This document shows positions 61,701 to 64,000 of a stretch of DNA of 64,000 nt, in pieces. The DNA is from Rhododendron vialii (Eukaryota > Streptophyta > Magnoliopsida > Ericales > Ericaceae). Position 1 is the first letter of the stretch. Each line of letters begins with the position of its first letter. The notes below the pieces were generated by a model that worked only from the letters and a program-made list of their open reading frames with translations, had not been told where the DNA came from and did not search any database. The DNA lies in the NCBI RefSeq assembly GCF_030253575.1, contig NC_080559.1, positions 32,080,501 to 32,144,500 on the forward strand. Direction: 5' to 3'. A program made the translations under genes and the position numbers.

Positions 61701-62111
61701 CAGAGTTGGTGATGGGAGGCGCTCTCTAGTGCTAGTTGTTTTCATTGGAGGGGTAACTTTCGCAGAGATTTCTGCACTTCGTTTTCTCAGCGCTCAGGTA
61801 CTTCATTGCTACTGAGTTGCATATTGTGTTTCCCTCTATAGAGTTTTTAACACCGTTTTCTGAAATGTAGCAATCATCAGCGCCATTTGATATTTATGAA
61901 TATCACTCAAAAATCTTTTGGATGAAGTAGATAAAACGTTGTAAGATTTTACCCCCCTGTAGAAGAATCATGGCTCCATCCTTGATCTATTCTGTGCAAT
62001 AAATTGCAACTTGCTTTGCAGGAAGGGATGGCATATGAATTGATTGTTGGCACAACAAAAATCATCAGCGGCCACACCTTAACTGAAACACTCATTGAAA
62101 ACTTGGGATGA
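49725..62111 (+). CDS. VPS33: VPS33, Sec1/Munc18 subunit of HOPS and CORVET
   Basis: There are 22 exons: 49725-49777, 49882-49921, 50031-50111, 51082-51276, 51407-51517, 51603-51668, 51842-51949, 52036-52080, 54089-54145, 54711-54805, 56213-56264, 56420-56476, 56729-56791, 56870-56976, 58231-58353, 58461-58542, 58660-58730, 60215-60295, 60644-60701, 60807-60865, 61704-61797 and 62022-62111. They give 595 residues, close to Arabidopsis VPS33 (592). All introns are GT-AG except the one after 58353, which has a GC donor (AG|GCAAGT). Recognisable blocks are the N-terminal [18 protein letters not shown], the central [26 protein letters not shown] typical of Sec1/Munc18 proteins, and the C-terminal [19 protein letters not shown]. 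The protein binds SNAREs on the vacuole and late endosome and, with VPS11, 16 and 18, promotes membrane fusion. Introns carry a TRIM, a SINE scrap and tandem duplications. Confidence 0.96.
50255..50345 (+). mobile_element. Au-like SINE 3' fragment in VPS33 intron 3
   Basis: GGGATTGGTCCCGAATTAGT and GGAGGTGCACCCAAGCTGGC match the conserved 3' half of Au SINEs (GATTAGTCGAGGTGCGCGCAAGCTGGC-like order). The 5' half with the polymerase III boxes is not recognisable. Confidence 0.5.
50616..51003 (-). mobile_element. TRIM (miniature LTR retroelement) in VPS33 intron 3
   Basis: Read on the minus strand, two direct repeats of about 100 bases (50904-51003 as the 5' LTR, 50616-50717 as the 3' LTR) each start TGTTAGAG and end TTTAACA or TTTTAACA, with the TG...CA ends of LTRs. 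A primer-binding-site-like TAGTATCAGAACTAGGG, resembling the initiator-Met tRNA complement, directly follows the 5' LTR. A purine-rich GTATGGGGGAA precedes the 3' LTR. The internal part is about 190 bases and non-coding. AAAT flanks both sides. The parts are all present, but the LTRs have clearly drifted apart, so this is an old fossil copy. TRIMs never encode proteins. Confidence 0.75.
52081..54088 (+). other. VPS33 intron 8 (2.0 kb)
   Basis: This is the largest repeat-bearing intron of the gene. Around 52735-52860 two tandem copies of a CAAACATRAGGATGGGA...GCTAGAATGG unit are followed by an inverted CCATTCTAGCCCCTTCC, so the stretch can form a hairpin and is probably a small transposon remnant. 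Open frames in the intron show no resemblance to known proteins. Confidence 0.5.
55190..55560. repeat. probable dispersed repeat in VPS33 intron 10
   Basis: The segment opens with CTCGTTTGTTTGTGATTAAA and closes with CAAACACC...CCCATCAACACACAGGCCC. It contains GGGGATAT-rich units in both orientations. It looks like a worn MITE-type element, but I could not define termini or target duplications. Confidence 0.35.
55778..55882. repeat. tandem duplication, 53-bp period, in VPS33 intron 10
   Basis: GGTCATATTGTTATTCTGCT at 55778 recurs at 55831, and the units are nearly identical through GACATGACAGGAAA. The duplication is therefore fairly recent. Confidence 0.9.
57751..58157. repeat. tandem duplication, 191-bp period, in VPS33 intron 14
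   Basis: TTAAATAAAATCCTATTAC begins at 57751 and again at 57942. The two copies align for their full length with scattered substitutions, and the second has a small extra piece near 58105-58125. The duplication lies wholly within the intron before exon 15. Confidence 0.85.
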
Positions 62112-62879
62112 CTTGAGTTGTAATCATCTGGCTTCTTTTAGTGACAAATTGTGCAACTTGTCACTAATCTGGTCCGTTTTGAAGATTTGACAAGTGAGAT
62201 TTTCTGATTTTCCCCACGAGGTTTTTTTTCCATCAATTTTTTATATTGGTGTTATACGTAAGCGAATCCTTGCTCTTTGTTCTTTGGAAAGGTATTTGTA
62301 CATGTGTAGATACTTGGCTTTTTAGTGCTGCATAATTTGTGAAGTCCGCGGACTAAATTCCTGCTTCCATTTTAAGTGCCTTATTCTCAGGCTTGGTTGA
62401 TTTGTAATGCTGCAAAATGAGAACTTGGGGATGGTTTTTGGTACACTTGTTCAACTCGACGAGCTATACAAAGTGAACGTTTCCAATCATCGGAGCAAGA
62501 CCGGAGCGGACGCGATTTCCATGCACAGTACCATCCCCCTGTCTGCAAAATGACCAGATCCGCAGTGTAGTCCTGTCCAGTTTCAACTTCCAAGTAATAG
62601 CCGAGGTAGTTGAAACGTGTAAGACACAGCTTGTTTTTCGTCCTGAAGATGAGAAATGTTGTGACCTTTCTCTTTTGTTTGGGCTGCCACACCTTCCCTG
62701 TTCTGGCGATTAGTTGTATCTGAAAACTCTAATTTGGAATTACGATTTTGGAAAGCAAGTTGCATCGGTCACCTGCAACTTCATGTGGTGCATAAGTTTT
62801 CTGAGTCTATGGTTAACATTCCATTTTAGGCAGTGTATTCGAGTTAAGCTATACAGTATATGGTAGAACACTAACATAA
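62112..62879. other. 3' flank of VPS33
   Basis: This is the likely VPS33 3' UTR, followed by sequence without recognisable features. Small minus-strand frames at 62387-62765 have no family resemblance. Confidence 0.5.
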
Positions 62880-63502
62880 GAGCATCCACAATGTAATAAT
62901 CAAAACCAAAAGGTTGCTAAAGTTAACAATGTTTGCTAAAAAAAGTGTTCACATTGTAATAATCAAACTTAGCAACCTCTTAGCAACTCATCAAATTTTG
63001 GCTTTTGAATAATCAAAACTAGCAACTTTTTTGCCAATAATCAAATTTAATGGTTCCCTCATTTTTTCAATCAAGTACACCCATCATTGCATAAAAACCT
63101 TCTCTCTCAACAATGTTTTTAGAAAATTATTTTTAAAAACTGTTTTTTTTTTCCAGAAACTTTTAAAAAAATTTAAAAAAAAATTATAAGTGTTTTGATA
63201 AAAAAAACGGATTCTAACAGTTTTTCAAAAAAAAAAAAAACTGTTTTTTTTTCACTAAACTATTTTCTTAAAAAAAACTGTTTTTTTTTTTTCAAAAAGA
63301 GTATTCAAATTATTGTCAAAAAATTTAGTTTTTAGAATTTTGTAATTTAAAAAGGTGATGTGGCAAGTTTTGGTTATCCAATTTTGATTATTACATTGTG
63401 GACTTTTACATTGCTAACTTTAGCAATGTCTTAAATAGATAATTAAAAGATGATGTGGCAACTTTTGGTTATCCAATTTTGATTATTACATTGCGGATGC
63501 TC
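62880..63502. mobile_element. Tourist-like (PIF/Harbinger-derived) MITE, 623 bp
   Basis: Inverted termini GAGCATCCACAATGTAATAA and, on the opposite strand at the right, GAGCATCCGCAATGTAATAA lie between TAA duplications (62877-62879 and 63503-63505). The terminal 25 or so bases are nearly identical. Both ends contain a second inner copy of the subterminal sequence (62950 on the left, 63357-63404 on the right). The first eight bases, GAGCATCC, and the TAA target match those of the complete Harbinger at 25325. Confidence 0.8.
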
Positions 63503-64000
63503 TAAGAATTCCCATTAGGAAAATATATGTTGTGTATTTTTTTAATCAACAAAAGTTGTTTCATTATTGGTAACGGTTTATTAAGGCAGCATTAGTTAAG
63601 ATAAAAAAAAATACTCGGTTATGTTTATTTAAGTAGAAGGGAGCATCGGATTGGGTAATACTACTTTCAGAAGTTGGCCGGGCATGTTCGTTTGAGATAC
63701 TCAAAATCTCTGCGCACACGTTCTTTAATAAATTTTCTATGTTCATCTCTCCTCACTCATTATACTTTAAAACATCTTTCAAAATCCAAACCGAACAAGA
63801 TCCTCAAGTCCAACACAAGCAGCGCTGAATCAACAAATTAGTGTGAAAAAAGAATGAAGCTGAGGACCCAATATGAAGAAAATAATTGTTTTAATTTGTA
63901 CGTCTCCATTGATACCGTATATATGAGAATAATTGTTTTATTCTCACATATACAATACTAAGGGGTATGATACCGTTAATCTCGTCACCATTATGTGTCG
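63503..64000. other. intergenic DNA at the window edge
   Basis: AT-rich, with no gene or defined repeat seen. A phrase (AGAATAATTGTTTTA) repeats nearby at about 63879 and 63928. Confidence 0.4.

Overview
This window is nuclear DNA of a flowering plant, almost certainly a eudicot. Its genes have many short exons with GT-AG introns, the intergenic DNA is AT-rich and full of miniature transposons, and all host proteins are typical plant nuclear products, including a chloroplast-targeted photosystem II subunit. I cannot name the species.

I find eight host genes. From left to right they are: an ELF4-family circadian-clock gene (+, coding 3540-3881); 40S ribosomal protein S3 (+, 12887-15168, 6 exons); photosystem II PsbX (-, 16064-16381, single exon); an MSL10-type mechanosensitive channel (-, 19204-23360, 5 exons, 760 aa); ESCRT-III subunit VPS2/CHMP2 (-, 30309-34073, 5 exons, 223 aa); plastid-type omega-amidase/NIT2 (-, 35880-41054, 10 exons, 383 aa); a BREVIS RADIX-family polarity protein (-, 42673-47220, 5 exons, 352 aa); and the HOPS/CORVET Sec1-like subunit VPS33 (+, 49725-62111, 22 exons, 595 aa). 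I read every splice junction by eye, and all the reconstructed multi-exon reading frames close without a gap. The genes are unrelated neighbours, as is usual in plants. VPS2 and VPS33 both serve endosome/vacuole traffic, but nothing suggests they are co-regulated.

Between and inside the genes lies a dense set of mobile elements. The most striking is a complete 4.1-kb PIF/Harbinger transposon (25325-29468). It has perfect 25-bp terminal inverted repeats, a TAA target duplication, an open DDE transposase gene and an oppositely oriented trihelix/Myb-like gene. It is inserted inside an older Stowaway-type MITE whose two halves flank it. Other elements include a second Stowaway MITE (48299-48630), a Tourist-like MITE with the same TAA/GAGCATCC ends as the Harbinger (62880-63502), a 388-bp TRIM retroelement in a VPS33 intron, hAT-type elements with target duplications (7178-7624, 21150-21302), a two-copy MITE family (9518-9897, 17677-18070), several long-armed hairpin MITEs, and tRNA-derived SINE remnants.

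Features worth following up are the intact Harbinger nested in a Stowaway element, the loss of the second N-terminal cysteine in the BRX-family protein, a 16-nt microexon in omega-amidase, a GC-AG intron in VPS33, a 26-G run just upstream of VPS33, and (GA/CT)n tracts near the 5' ends of several genes. I found no evidence of an entirely new kind of system. The two-gene Harbinger, with possible MITE partners in the same window, comes closest to a self-contained one.
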